Counted from the first letter of the stretch, positions 8,935-16,898 are shown. The stretch: 64,000 bases of DNA from Calditrichia bacterium (GCA_020635035.1 JACKAO010000007.1:1-64000); one strand, 5' to 3'. The notes: a model not told the origin generated them from the sequence alone. Translations and numbers: made by a program.

Positions 8935-9016
8935 CCTCCGTTTTAATTACCAGGAACATAATAAGGAAGTTGATGGGAGCATAAATGTGGGTATTATAGG
9001 GGCATGACACTTTTTT
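8935..9016 (-). promoter_or_regulatory. Shared upstream control block, copy B
   Basis: Upstream of the HTH gene. Compared with the copy at 13181-13264, the landmarks CCTCCGTT, GATGGG, GTATTA and ACTTTTTT (plus-strand reading) occur in the same order with spacings 35, 14 and 13 nt (35, 14 and 14 in the other copy). It includes the Shine-Dalgarno and, on the minus strand, a TATAAT (within CCTATAATACCC) that could be a -10 box. Confidence 0.6.
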
Positions 9017-9187
9017 CTATCTTTTTTTTATTTCTTGATTAAAAAAAGTTCTTTATTGCCTGTTTCAAAAAAATTACTCGAAGTTATTTCTAACTAGTTT
9101 CAGAGTTTTTGTTATGAGATTAGAAGGCATAATACAAAATCTTAATAGTATGCATTCTCAGGGGATTAATAATTTTCAATTAATTAA

Positions 9188-10047
9188 TATAAATTCACTT
9201 TATTATTCCAAATTGAAGCCGTCCTGTGTGGAGCTAGTTATAAAGTTTTCCCATTAGGTAAGGTCGAATTTTGGAACAGCCGCTATCTGACATTTTGCGG
9301 ACACTATGGCTTTAAACCAAGCCGTTTATTACCCGGTCATCCCTGGTCAAAAGGCAAAGTTGAGAAACCCTTCTCCTATCTGGAAACACATTGTATCCAG
9401 TGCGCAGAGTTTGAATCATTTGAAGATTTTCACACGCGATTAAAAGCATTTCAGGATACTTATAATGAACGGGTTCACAGCGTAACAAAGGCCGCACCTG
9501 AACAGTTATTTAATAAAGAAAAACAGACGCTCTCAGCACTGCCGGCCATGCGCTATGTGAGCGTCACGGAAGAAGTACGTAAAGTTACTGCCGATTGCCT
9601 GATTTCTTTTAATGGGAATTGTTATAGCGTACCATGGATGTTTGCCAAAAAGATGGTCTGGATAAAAGTATCAAATGGATACTTTTTAGAAATATACTCT
9701 CAAGCAAACAAGCTTATTGCCCGGCATAAAATGTCTTTGGATAAAGGCCAGGTAATCATCAAAACGCCCATTATCGGGGTAATAAGAACGACCATGGAAA
9801 CTGGAAACGGCTGGTGGTCATGTTTAACGAGCGTTACCCGGATAAAACCGTATTCTTAGATAAACTGCAGGCCCAGAAACGCATTAATGCCCGCTATCAT
9901 TTAGGTCGCATACTTGAAATCGGTTCCAGTTATAAAGCGCAACAGGTAACCCGGGCCATTGATGCGGTTATGGAATACAATGTTTTCAATTTCTATTTCT
10001 TTCAGGGATATCTGGAAAATCATTTTCAGCATAATATGAAAAGCTGA
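9188..10047 (+). pseudogene. istA: istA transposase remnant, frameshifted
   Basis: Frame 1 runs to 9859 and includes FWNSRYLTFCGHYGFKPS then PWSKGKVEKPFSYLE, the end of the IstA integrase core, followed by the C-terminal beta region (CLISFNGNCYSVPW). Near 9775-9785 the reading shifts: the continuation NDHGNWKRLVVMFNERYP and ARYHLGRILEIGSSY lies in another frame and ends at 10047. The N-terminal HTH and most of the DDE core are absent, so it cannot encode a working transposase. Confidence 0.7.
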
Positions 10048-10050
10048 CTG

Positions 10051-10374
10051 ATGAACTGGCAGCTGAAGTATCGGGCTTGCTTAACAAGGAAGCTGGACAC
10101 TTTATTAAGGCTGGATCTGTTGATAATCGATGAACTGGGTTATTTATCTTTAAGTCATCAGACGGTGAAACTATTTTTCCAGTTAATCTCGAAATGCTAT
10201 GAAAAAGGACCGGTAATCGTAACCACAAATAAACCGTTTGAACAATGGGGAGTGATCTTTAATGATGATGTTGTGGCGGCGGCTGTATTAGACCGTTTGC
10301 TTCATCACTCTTATCCGTTTTATATTAATGGTAAAAGTTACTGGACTAAAAATATCGATAATCTTAAATCATAG
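10051..10374 (+). pseudogene. istB: istB ATPase helper, 5'-truncated
   Basis: It retains the Walker B segment LLIIDELGYLSL, sensor region VIVTTNKPFEQWG and C-terminal LDRLLHHSYPFYINGKSYW, all typical of IstB. The N-terminal DNA-binding region and Walker A loop are missing. The first about 15 codons do not look like IstB, so an internal deletion joined istA to the middle of istB. It is not functional. Confidence 0.75.
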
Positions 10375-10426
10375 GATGGGTCAATTTTCCTGTGTAAAAC
10401 GAGTCAAAATTCAACGGGAATTAACA

Positions 10427-10919
10427 ATTTTGATCCTTTCAAAATGCATTAAGTATTATTGTTTTTCAAAATAATTCTATTATTTCTTTAAGTGATGATT
10501 TCATTGTTTAAACACATCTATCTCAAATAAGCCTGAGAACAAATTTAGCAAAAGTTTCCCCCTTGAAATTAGTAAAATATAGTTTGATGTATCTTTTTAC
10601 TGATTTCTGCTCAGATTCTTTCCTTGAGAATTTCCACTTTGTTGGATATTTATGTATTATATCCTTTTGTATTGTAAAAAAAGATGGATCAGTGGCAGTA
10701 ATTGCAGGTTTGGGGCGTGTAAATGCAGTAAATGTTTGTAGGATTTAATCGGAACGCGTCAGCGTTCGCAGATTCCTATTATAATATTTATTATAATAGA
10801 AAAATGTAATCTGAAGACTTCAAATACGTATTCAGGATTTCTTCTACCAGATATTTACTAGGGTTTTGGAAGAAGAAAATAGTAAGGATAGGGTATATAT
10901 ACTTAACCTTGCTTAAAAG
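10427..10919. other. 490-bp gap after the IS remnant
   Basis: There is no gene with a credible start; a 61-codon frame at 10563-10748 has no ribosome-binding site. A doubled palindrome lies at 10777-10798: TATTATAATA, TT, TATTATAATA, each unit its own reverse complement. It is downstream of the helicase-like gene and could be a terminator-type stem or a protein-binding site. Confidence 0.4.
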
Positions 10920-11966
10920 TTACTTTACCAAACAATAAGTTCCCTTAATTCGGTTAATTAATATCCCATCTTCAACTGCCTTCCTGAGATTCTCATCTAC
11001 AGTTGCACGACCTTTGTCAAAAATATCTTTACAGATTTTTAGGATTTCACTTCTTTTAAGCTCATCTTTATCTTTAAAAACAATTTCCCAATCAATTTTC
11101 ACATTTTTGCTTGAAGTATCATCAGAGGAGATTTGATCTACGGGTATGTTCTTCCCATTGTTTATAAATCGAAACGTATTCTCATCAAAATCCAACGACA
11201 GGGCATTATCTCTATAAGATTTTGAGATTTGATTGCCTTTAGTAACTGCAAAATATCTTTTGTTTTTTTCTCCGGGTATGAGATTAGCAGCAAAACGTAC
11301 TTTTTGAATTAAACCACTTCCACCCTGAATATCAGCCTGGTTAGGTTTTTTGTTATAAGCTACCTTATTGATATGGTGAATAAGCAAAACGAATGTGTCA
11401 TGTTGTTTGGCTATCATATCAAATCGAGAAGCAGTTTGGCGCATTTGCAGGTTATTATTCATATCATCACCCATAAAGATATCTCCTAGTGAAGAAATAA
11501 CCACTAAATCCGCCGGCTTGTGTTGAAGTTGATTAGAAAGTCTTTGAAAGAATTTTTCTTTATCATGATTGTTTGTTAAGCTTGGGGTAATCAGAAAAAA
11601 TCCTGCGTTATTTACTTTTTGAAAATCTGAACCCCTCAGAATTTTTTGGGTCCTGAATGCAATTTCTTCATGACCATCTTCTGTTTCAATGAATAAACTG
11701 CTTCCATAACGAGTTTTTAATGGCAAGTCGAGAAATTTATCCTTCCCAAAAGCAATTGTAAGACTGAGATACAGACTTAACATACCTTTTCCACAACCAG
11801 GTTGACCGGCAAGCACCCCCGTGCCTTTTTGAGGAAAATACGGTTCCCATAAAAAATCCTGTTTTACCTCGGATGCATTAAGCAAATCATCTAATGTAAA
11901 GGAATCTTTGTGTTCCTCTGTGAGTGACCTTAAATCCGTTAAAATAGAATTAGTATTAATATTCAA
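10920..11966 (-). CDS. RepA/RecA-like replicative ATPase (AAA_25 type)
   Basis: Walker A is GQPGCGKG at residues 54-61, preceded by the TGVLA strand. Walker B-like LVVISSLGDIF is at about 154-164, followed by VLLIHHINK (about 193-201) and a GGSGLIQKVRF loop. This is the layout of plasmid RepA helicases and phage DnaB-like RecA-fold ATPases that load or drive replication forks. The C-terminal about 60 residues (ELKRSEILKICKDIF, ENLRKAVEDGILINR) look like a winged helix. It is encoded 26 bp after the primase gene in the same operon, so it is probably the element's helicase. Confidence 0.75.
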   Translation of the reverse strand: MNINTNSILTDLRSLTEEHKDSFTLDDLLNASEVKQDFLWEPYFPQKGTGVLAGQPGCGKGMLSLYLSLTIAFGKDKFLDLPLKTRYGSSLFIETEDGHEEIAFRTQKILRGSDFQKVNNAGFFLITPSLTNNHDKEKFFQRLSNQLQHKPADLVVISSLGDIFMGDDMNNNLQMRQTASRFDMIAKQHDTFVLLIHHINKVAYNKKPNQADIQGGSGLIQKVRFAANLIPGEKNKRYFAVTKGNQISKSYRDNALSLDFDENTFRFINNGKNIPVDQISSDDTSSKNVKIDWEIVFKDKDELKRSEILKICKDIFDKGRATVDENLRKAVEDGILINRIKGTYCLVK

Positions 11967-11992
11967 AATATATATTCCCTATATTAGTTACG

Positions 11993-12961
11993 TTAATTTT
12001 TATTTAGAATTCGTTTTTGAAGATTATCAAGAAATATATCAGCAAGATCAAAACCGTTATCCAGATCTCCAAACGGATCAAAAATAGTCGCTGAGATACT
12101 TAATGCATCAAGAATCTTCTTTGCATCAATTGCAGCTCTTCTTCCAGCATCATCTGCGTCAAATGCTATAATAACTTTCCTGCCTTTTAAAACATGTGCT
12201 TTTGCCTCATTGAAATGAGTCGCTCCACCGGTAGCCAGCCATATATTTTCTTTTTCTATAAAGGATCCAATAACAGCTGTTTTTTCTGATTCAACAAGAA
12301 TAACAGATTTTGAAAGTGGTGCTTCTTTCAGTAAGTGTTCCCCATATAAGCAATTTATTTTGTAGCCGTCTTTTTCAGAGAGAAACCGCGGTGGGTCTGA
12401 TTTGTCACGATGCAGATCTGCTTTAAATTTAACACGTTTTATGTTAGTGAAGCGACCGTTCAGATTTTTATAAAAGAACATCGTTTTCTGATTTTTACAA
12501 TCATAGGCAACCCCATAACTTTTTAAGTGAGCCTCACTCATACCAAAATCTAATAACTTCCTTGAAAAAATATCATCGGTTCTTTTACCCAGCATCCCCT
12601 CTAGGCTACTGATGTCAATGAATTTTTGTATTTCTGGTTTTTTTTTAGTACCGAATGATGCTTCTGAAAAAGATTTTGATGGAGTTGAAGGGAATTCTTT
12701 TTTTAGCCATTTAAACACAGACTCTTTATCCATATTTAATGATATCTTTGCAAACTCGACAACATTTCCCTTTATACCGCAAGTAAAACAATTAAAAAAA
12801 TAGCCGTCCTGCCTAATTGAGAGACTTGGTGCTTTATCACCATTTTTATGGTGCTGACTGTTTATACACTTATAAAGCTTTTTTCCTGGTTTTAAATAAT
12901 CAAATCCAACTTTTTGAGCGATATCAAAGATTTCAATATTTTTATAATCCCATTTTCTCAT
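11993..12961 (-). CDS. DnaG-type primase (CHC2 zinc finger plus Toprim)
   Basis: 322 aa from ATG 12961, chosen because it overlaps the preceding stop as TGATG and has GGGGTG upstream. An N-terminal CHC2 zinc finger is visible: C32, H37/H38, C58-x2-C61 (FNCFTCGIKGNVVEF). A Toprim domain follows: catalytic Glu in ILVESEKTA (E224) and the metal-binding pair in IIAFDADDAGRRA (D268, D270). The family lays RNA primers for replication. It lacks the long C-terminal helicase-binding region of chromosomal DnaG, as is common in elements and phages. Confidence 0.85.
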   Translation of the reverse strand: MRKWDYKNIEIFDIAQKVGFDYLKPGKKLYKCINSQHHKNGDKAPSLSIRQDGYFFNCFTCGIKGNVVEFAKISLNMDKESVFKWLKKEFPSTPSKSFSEASFGTKKKPEIQKFIDISSLEGMLGKRTDDIFSRKLLDFGMSEAHLKSYGVAYDCKNQKTMFFYKNLNGRFTNIKRVKFKADLHRDKSDPPRFLSEKDGYKINCLYGEHLLKEAPLSKSVILVESEKTAVIGSFIEKENIWLATGGATHFNEAKAHVLKGRKVIIAFDADDAGRRAAIDAKKILDALSISATIFDPFGDLDNGFDLADIFLDNLQKRILNKN

Positions 12962-13173
12962 CAGGCACACCCCAATTGTATATTTGTGATAGGACTACTT
13001 TCATATCTGCTATGTGATTTAAACCAAGAAGTGCATGCTTCAATATCATCTTTAGGATGGCCGATTATTCTCTTATGCAATTGTTCATCTGCAAAAAATA
13101 ACCAGAGAAGCCGGGATATTTTTGATAAAGATCTGGTTTTTGGCTTAAGGTTATGTCTTTTAAGTTTATACAT
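12961..13173 (-). CDS. Small basic protein, first gene of the primase operon
   Basis: The ATG at 13173 lies 8 bp after GGAGG; two upstream in-frame ATGs are poorer. The product of 70 residues is strongly basic at the start (MYKLKRHNLKPKTRS) with an aromatic/hydrophobic patch LLWLFF and no cysteine pairs. Its stop overlaps the primase start, implying translational coupling. It could bind DNA or the primase; no family is recognised. Confidence 0.55.
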   Translation of the reverse strand: MYKLKRHNLKPKTRSLSKISRLLWLFFADEQLHKRIIGHPKDDIEACTSWFKSHSRYESSPITNIQLGCA

Positions 13174-13180
13174 TGCTTTA

Positions 13181-13264
13181 CCTCCGTTCATCAATTGGAG
13201 GTAAGTATATCTAATTTGATGGGTGTATAAAGGTGAGTATTACTGGGAGTAAGGTACTTTTTTT
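13181..13264 (-). promoter_or_regulatory. Shared upstream control block, copy A
   Basis: Directly upstream of the small basic/primase/ATPase operon, and overlapping the end of the 418-aa gene. It shares ordered, nearly equally spaced landmarks with the block at 8935-9016 (see there). It additionally contains AGTAAGGTAC followed by T residues, which matches one half of the 20-bp palindrome at 14725-14744. Confidence 0.6.
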
Positions 13265-14519
13265 ATATATTTAATTTTACATATCCTCTCATAGGACCGT
13301 TTCTGTGTGTAATGAGTAAATCTCGTTTGATTTCTTTCCCTTTTTTATTTTTAAAATAATCATCGAGTCTTTCTGCGGGTTCGTCTTTTGGTCGCTGTAT
13401 AATTGATAATAATTCCTTACTGGTAACATATTCTCTTCCTTCCATAAGTGAATTTGCCAAATGTTGGATAATCTGCGCCCGGACTGGCGAGAGATCATAA
13501 GTTTTCCCTCTGACTGTTATTGATAAAAAATTTTCTGCAAAAGTGACATCTCTGGCTTTTAAAAATTTCTCTAAAGGGGATTTTGATAATGATTCAGACA
13601 CTTTTTGTGCAAAACTTTTAGATCCTTCTGCAATACTATCTGCAATTAAGAGAATGTTTTTATCACCAAGCGAATCCACAATTTCCATTTTATACATCTT
13701 ATTTAAATCATCCAAATCACCTCCGATTCTTAATAACATTGATATTATTATTTGATACGCAGGATAGCCATTTTCCAAATAATTATCCATAAATATGTGC
13801 TCTTTCCTGACCTCCTTAAATATTTCGTTATAATTTATACGGTTTTTATCCTTGATTCCTGTGGATTTAAAGTACTCTTTAAATGTCGGTAAAACTATTT
13901 CAATAAAAATAATATACTCCCCAAATAAGTTCTCCAGATAAAGTTTACGGTTTGGTTTTATTTCATTTGGGATAGTATAATCTTTATAATTCATGAAAAC
14001 TTCCAATCCTTTATCAAAATAAATTATCTTAACAGTGTTACTTAAGTTGTAATATCCAAGATCTTCAAGTGTAATTTCTGCATCCTGATATTTTTTTATT
14101 TTTGCTTTAATCTCTCGGACTTTGCGTTTTGCTTCATCTCTGTCCAAAGAAGGATACTCTTTTAAATATGTATTCAGGTTTTTGGCATATGGATAAACAT
14201 ATTTTTGTAAAATTTCAGAATAAAAATCATCAATAGTATAGTCCGGTTCTGAAAAATCGATCATCTTGGGAAATCGAAAAGAAACTTCTGAATATTTACC
14301 TCCTGTAATTTTATCGACTTTTTCATTATTTATTCTTTTAGCATCATAGCGAGGAAGGTCAATGAAATTTATAAATTTTTTCAGGATTCTTAAGAGATCA
14401 TGATCGTTTGCCTCACACATTTCAAGTATATGCTTTGTGTATTCAGAAAATGTAGTCATATTATGTCCCGCTATAGTAATGTGATTAAAAAGTTTTGCTA
14501 AATCTAATAGTCTACGCAT
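13263..14519 (-). CDS. 418-aa hypothetical element protein with wHTH-like C-terminus
   Basis: A soluble, mostly helical and highly charged protein. Residues about 110-140 form a Lys/Glu-rich coiled-coil-like stretch (EAKRKVREIKAKIKKY). The last about 90 residues (LSPVRAQIIQHLANSLM, TSKELLSIIQ, a linker, then KGKEIKRDLLITHRNG) resemble a winged-helix domain. I do not recognise the family. It is transcribed away from the G+C-rich module across a control region with two palindromes, a usual position for an element regulator or replication initiator; this is inference. Confidence 0.6.
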   Translation of the reverse strand: MRRLLDLAKLFNHITIAGHNMTTFSEYTKHILEMCEANDHDLLRILKKFINFIDLPRYDAKRINNEKVDKITGGKYSEVSFRFPKMIDFSEPDYTIDDFYSEILQKYVYPYAKNLNTYLKEYPSLDRDEAKRKVREIKAKIKKYQDAEITLEDLGYYNLSNTVKIIYFDKGLEVFMNYKDYTIPNEIKPNRKLYLENLFGEYIIFIEIVLPTFKEYFKSTGIKDKNRINYNEIFKEVRKEHIFMDNYLENGYPAYQIIISMLLRIGGDLDDLNKMYKMEIVDSLGDKNILLIADSIAEGSKSFAQKVSESLSKSPLEKFLKARDVTFAENFLSITVRGKTYDLSPVRAQIIQHLANSLMEGREYVTSKELLSIIQRPKDEPAERLDDYFKNKKGKEIKRDLLITHRNGPMRGYVKLNI

Positions 14520-14603
14520 TCAACATAATTTAATCAAGCTTTACATGATTATTTGCAATTATCATTCGGGCAGACAGAATAAAAGTAGTGTTGTTAATAT
14601 TCA

Positions 14604-14627
14604 ATATGGATAAATATTTATCCATAT
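14604..14627. promoter_or_regulatory. 24-bp perfect palindrome in divergent control region
   Basis: The left half ATATGGATAAAT (14604-14615) is followed directly by its exact reverse complement ATTTATCCATAT (14616-14627). It sits 85 bp upstream of the 418-aa gene. An operator for a dimeric regulator or part of a replication origin would fit. No T-tract follows, so a terminator is unlikely. Confidence 0.6.
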
Positions 14628-14724
14628 CCGTGTTTTTTGTCGGAAATAAACATAAACTGATTCATTTTTGGATCAATACTTTATTATTAAAAAATATCTT
14701 CTTTTCCGGTATAACTATATAAAT

Positions 14725-14744
14725 AAAGTAAGGTACCTTACTTT
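14725..14744. promoter_or_regulatory. 20-bp perfect palindrome upstream of the plus-strand module
   Basis: AAAGTAAGGTACCTTACTTT is its own reverse complement and lies 36 bp upstream of the first small gene (ATG 14781). An AT-rich stretch TATAACTATATAAAT just before it (14710-14724) could be the promoter -10 region, placing the palindrome where a repressor would block transcription. Half of it recurs in control block A. Confidence 0.6.
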
Positions 14745-14780
14745 TTTACCTATCCTTCCACAAAAACAAAGGAGACTCCT

Positions 14781-14909
14781 ATGTCCAAATTACGTTCGGC
14801 AGCTGAAATAGCTGGCGTTGTTATCAGCGGTGTTATGTTAACCATCGATGTTGTTAAATTAGTCCAAAAACATATTATACATATTCCATATGGCAACATC
14901 GAAGAATGA
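14781..14909 (+). CDS. Tiny membrane-type protein 1, 42 aa
   Basis: ATG 14781 preceded by AAAGGAG at a 7-bp spacing, a strong ribosome-binding site. The product is MSKLRSAAEIAGVVISGVML followed by TIDVVKLVQKHII and a short tail. One amphipathic or weak transmembrane helix is likely. It overlaps the next gene by 20 bp. It opens a run of four very small tightly packed genes. Function unknown. Confidence 0.6.
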   Translation: MSKLRSAAEIAGVVISGVMLTIDVVKLVQKHIIHIPYGNIEE

Positions 14910-15120
14910 ACTGAAGCTGCCCCCCCAAACCGATGATCACATTATTGAGATAAACCTCAAGCATGTGCTTGTCGGTTTTTCTGTCGTCCTGCTGTCAACA
15001 GCAGCTATTGCCGGTGCTGCCGTACTTTTAAGAAATCATCTGACGACACGCCGGCATAAGCTGTTCATTAAGGCAATACAGGATCTAATCACCACCATCC
15101 AAAAAGAGAAAGGAAGCTGA
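14890..15120 (+). CDS. Tiny membrane protein 2, 76 aa
   Basis: One clear transmembrane helix (VLVGFSVVLLSTAAIAGAAVLL, residues about 26-47) is followed by a basic cytoplasmic-type stretch RNHLTTRRHK and a helix ending KEKGS. The start overlaps the preceding gene; the stop overlaps the next start (TGATG at 15118-15122). Positive-inside logic suggests N-out, C-in. Function unknown; phage or plasmid membrane accessory proteins look like this. Confidence 0.6.
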   Translation: MATSKNELKLPPQTDDHIIEINLKHVLVGFSVVLLSTAAIAGAAVLLRNHLTTRRHKLFIKAIQDLITTIQKEKGS

Positions 15121-15233
15121 TGGATGTCTACACCCCGCAGGATGATTTTAATCCTGATTTCTGGAAATATGCTTTTTTTACACTGTGTGGTTATGAAGTG
15201 CTGCGACTGTTTTTAAAACGGAGCCGCTCATGA
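15120..15233 (+). CDS. Tiny membrane-type protein 3, 37 aa
   Basis: Start codon ATG 15120 overlaps the upstream stop, with AAAGGAAGC just before it. The product is MDVYTPQDDFNPDFWKYAFF then TLCGYEVLRLFLKRSRS. It has an aromatic helix and a basic C-terminus, consistent with a membrane-associated peptide. It ends in ATGA overlapping the next gene. The overlaps with both neighbours are the main support for it being real. Confidence 0.5.
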   Translation: MDVYTPQDDFNPDFWKYAFFTLCGYEVLRLFLKRSRS

Positions 15234-15478
15234 CCCGCCTGCGACTTACCGTCAACAGCCAGACCGTGGTCAAAGCCGCCGGTATCCTGTCCAATGGCTT
15301 GCTGCTGGTGACCAACAGCTACCTGATCGCGTCCGGTTTCCGTAACAACTTACGGGAACGGCGCACACAGCGTATCCATGACAACCTGCAGCTGACGGCG
15401 GAGATTGCCGGGGCGGTGGCCGGTCTGACCAAGGTGATCAGCCAGACGCTGGAAACAGCAGCCCATGCGTCCGACTAA
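15230..15478 (+). CDS. Tiny membrane-type protein 4, 82 aa
   Basis: The start overlaps the previous stop (ATGA). The first helix, VVKAAGILSNGLLLVTNSYL, is moderately hydrophobic and is followed by a basic segment FRNNLRERRTQRIHD and a second small-residue helix (AEIAGAVAGLTKVISQ). It overlaps the zinc-ribbon gene by 14 bp. From here the G+C content and codon choice (CTG, GCC, CGT) differ strongly from the left half of the element. Confidence 0.6.
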   Translation: MTRLRLTVNSQTVVKAAGILSNGLLLVTNSYLIASGFRNNLRERRTQRIHDNLQLTAEIAGAVAGLTKVISQTLETAAHASD

Positions 15479-15971
15479 GTACTATCCTGCTGAACAGCGT
15501 CGTTATGTCTACAACAACCTGCAATGCGAAATCTGCGGTAACACGGAGTATTTCTGCTTCGATCTGAAACTGCGGCACAGTCTGAAACTCAAAGGCGGCG
15601 CACTCATCTTAGCCACACACTCTAAAGCACAGAGCATCATCGAGAATGCCCTGGAAAAAAACCGTGGCCTGTTTGAGCGTGACCCGCCCTTAGTGCATTG
15701 TGCCAACTGCCAGGATGGTTATGTCGATTCCCAGGAACGTCTGTTAGAGTACTGCTGGGAACGGGGCTGTCCCGGTTGCCGCACCTGTGGCAGTTATATC
15801 GATAAGGAAGAGATGATCTCCATCTGCACGGAGTGTATCCGTGATAAAGATGGCGAGATCCGTGAAGAAGACTGTTACAGCATCTGTCCTGTCTATGAAG
15901 AAGGACTGCAGGAAGTGCGTGAGCACTATGACCTGACACTGGATGATGTTAAACTGCAAGCCGGGTATTAG
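15465..15971 (+). CDS. Zinc-ribbon protein, element family member 1 (168 aa)
   Basis: The N-terminal knuckle CEICGNTEYFCFDL (C20, C23) is followed by a beta-rich stretch and CANCQDGYVD. A cysteine-rich tail then follows (CWERGCPGCRTCG, CTECIRD, CYSICP) with at least six more metal-type cysteines. The N-terminal CxxC-(G/N)N-x2-(Y/F)F pattern recurs in three other proteins of this element (16713, 16968, 17344), making a paralogous family. Zinc binding is inferred from the CxxC pairs; a nucleic-acid or protein-binding role is likely but not shown. Confidence 0.7.
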   Translation: MRPTKYYPAEQRRYVYNNLQCEICGNTEYFCFDLKLRHSLKLKGGALILATHSKAQSIIENALEKNRGLFERDPPLVHCANCQDGYVDSQERLLEYCWERGCPGCRTCGSYIDKEEMISICTECIRDKDGEIREEDCYSICPVYEEGLQEVREHYDLTLDDVKLQAGY

Positions 15972-15991
15972 TTTTGTGCCCGGCTTTTTTT
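15960..15991 (+). terminator. Rho-independent terminator
   Basis: GCCGGG (15960-15965) pairs with CCCGGC (15979-15984) and is followed by seven T. The left arm overlaps the last codons of the zinc-ribbon gene. It separates the tiny-gene/zinc-ribbon unit from the methylase. Confidence 0.75.
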
Positions 15992-16008
15992 AATTAGGAA
16001 TAAGAAAA

Positions 16009-16803
16009 ATGCTAAAAAACACCAGAGATAAAAAAGGCTGGCTCCTGCCGTACCTGTTAGCCTTAGATGACATGTTCTTCAAACGCTGGAACTACTGGCT
16101 TGAAACATGTATCAGTAATACCATCCCCGAACAAGCCATCCCCTACATCCCCTTTAAACCCGCTGTAAGCTATCCCAAACGTGAAGTCTTTAAGAATATC
16201 ATAAAATGCCTGGATTATGAACGCTACACATCCAGCAGCCTGGAGCATTTTGTGGACTGGCTGCTGTGGGGTTTTAACCAGGGCGAGCACTTTCCAGCTA
16301 TATCAGGCAAAGTCGATGATTTCTGGTATCGTACCTTTAACCTGGGTCTGTTCTACAGCGAACCGGCAGATCACTGGCCGGATATTTATCTTGAAGTGAA
16401 AGGTTCGAAGAACAGCAATGGTTTCTTTCCTACACCAGCCACGGTAGTAGAGATGATGGTGCGCATGACCATGGGTGACAGCCCACAGCATCATCATAAA
16501 CACAAGAGTGTCCTGGATCCCTGCTGCGGGACAGGTGTGATGCTGCTCTATGCCAGCAACTATTCTCTTAACCTGTATGGGCAGGATATTTCTTTATTAC
16601 TGACAAAGATCGCCACGATCAATGCTTTTATCTACATACCCTGGATGGTCTACAAGCCAAAGCATCTGACGATATTTAACAAGGGTATTGAAAACATCGA
16701 GCTGCCTTCAGGGTGCGTATCCCGGTCTGTCAGCGTTGTAACAATCAGCAGTTCTATATGGATGTCATCACGTCGGCGCTTCTCAAAGCTGAAGATGGCT
16801 TAG
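16009..16803 (+). pseudogene. N6-adenine DNA methylase, truncated after motif I
   Basis: Residues 1-235 carry the N6 methylase signature: FFPTP (139-143), VVEMMVRM and the AdoMet-binding motif DPCCGTG (170-176), then YGQDIS. After residue 235 the frame runs into 29 residues unlike any methylase, and the catalytic (N/D)PP(Y/F) motif IV is absent. The junction coincides with the start of a zinc-ribbon gene in another frame at 16713. I read this as a recombination that removed the 3' half, leaving a protein unable to methylate. An AdoMet-binding remnant with another job is possible. Confidence 0.65.
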
Positions 16804-16898
16804 AACTGAGTTACCCCAAAGCTGCAACTGATCTTGTCAGGCAAAGGCTGGAAGCGGATAATATCTTTTGTTCGACATGTGATACAGAGAAAAGATAA
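16713..16898 (+). CDS. Zinc-ribbon protein, element family member 2 (61 aa)
   Basis: GTG start at 16713, inside the broken methylase in another frame. It has the family pattern: CQRCNNQQFYMDVI at the N-terminus and CSTC near the C-terminus, giving a four-cysteine site. Between them are the LELSYPKAA strand and a helix. It is the shortest member. The start is uncertain because no good ribosome-binding site is visible. A hairpin follows one base after its stop. Confidence 0.55.
   Translation: MRIPVCQRCNNQQFYMDVITSALLKAEDGLELSYPKAATDLVRQRLEADNIFCSTCDTEKR

Larger units (their letters stand above)
9188..10426 (+). mobile_element. IS21-family insertion sequence remnant
   Basis: It contains the C-terminal part of an IstA transposase and the C-terminal part of an IstB helper, with the IstA N-terminus and the IstB Walker A region missing. 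The right end is recognisable after istB: two related repeats, GGGTCAATTTTCCTGTGT and GAGTCAAAATTCAACGGG, run to a terminal CA at 10425-10426, as in IS21 ends. No left end was found. It is a dead copy inserted between element genes. Confidence 0.7.

Noticed and set aside
9114..9257. 47-codon frame running into the istA remnant
   Set aside because: No ribosome-binding site, and it ends in the IS; could be a gene start interrupted by the insertion, but there is nothing to compare it with.
10563..10748. 61-codon plus-strand frame after the IS remnant
   Set aside because: TTG start without a ribosome-binding site and no recognisable features; treated as part of the gap.
15637..15939. 100-codon minus-strand frame
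   Set aside because: Shadow of the zinc-ribbon gene; cysteine/histidine-rich translation arises from its codons.
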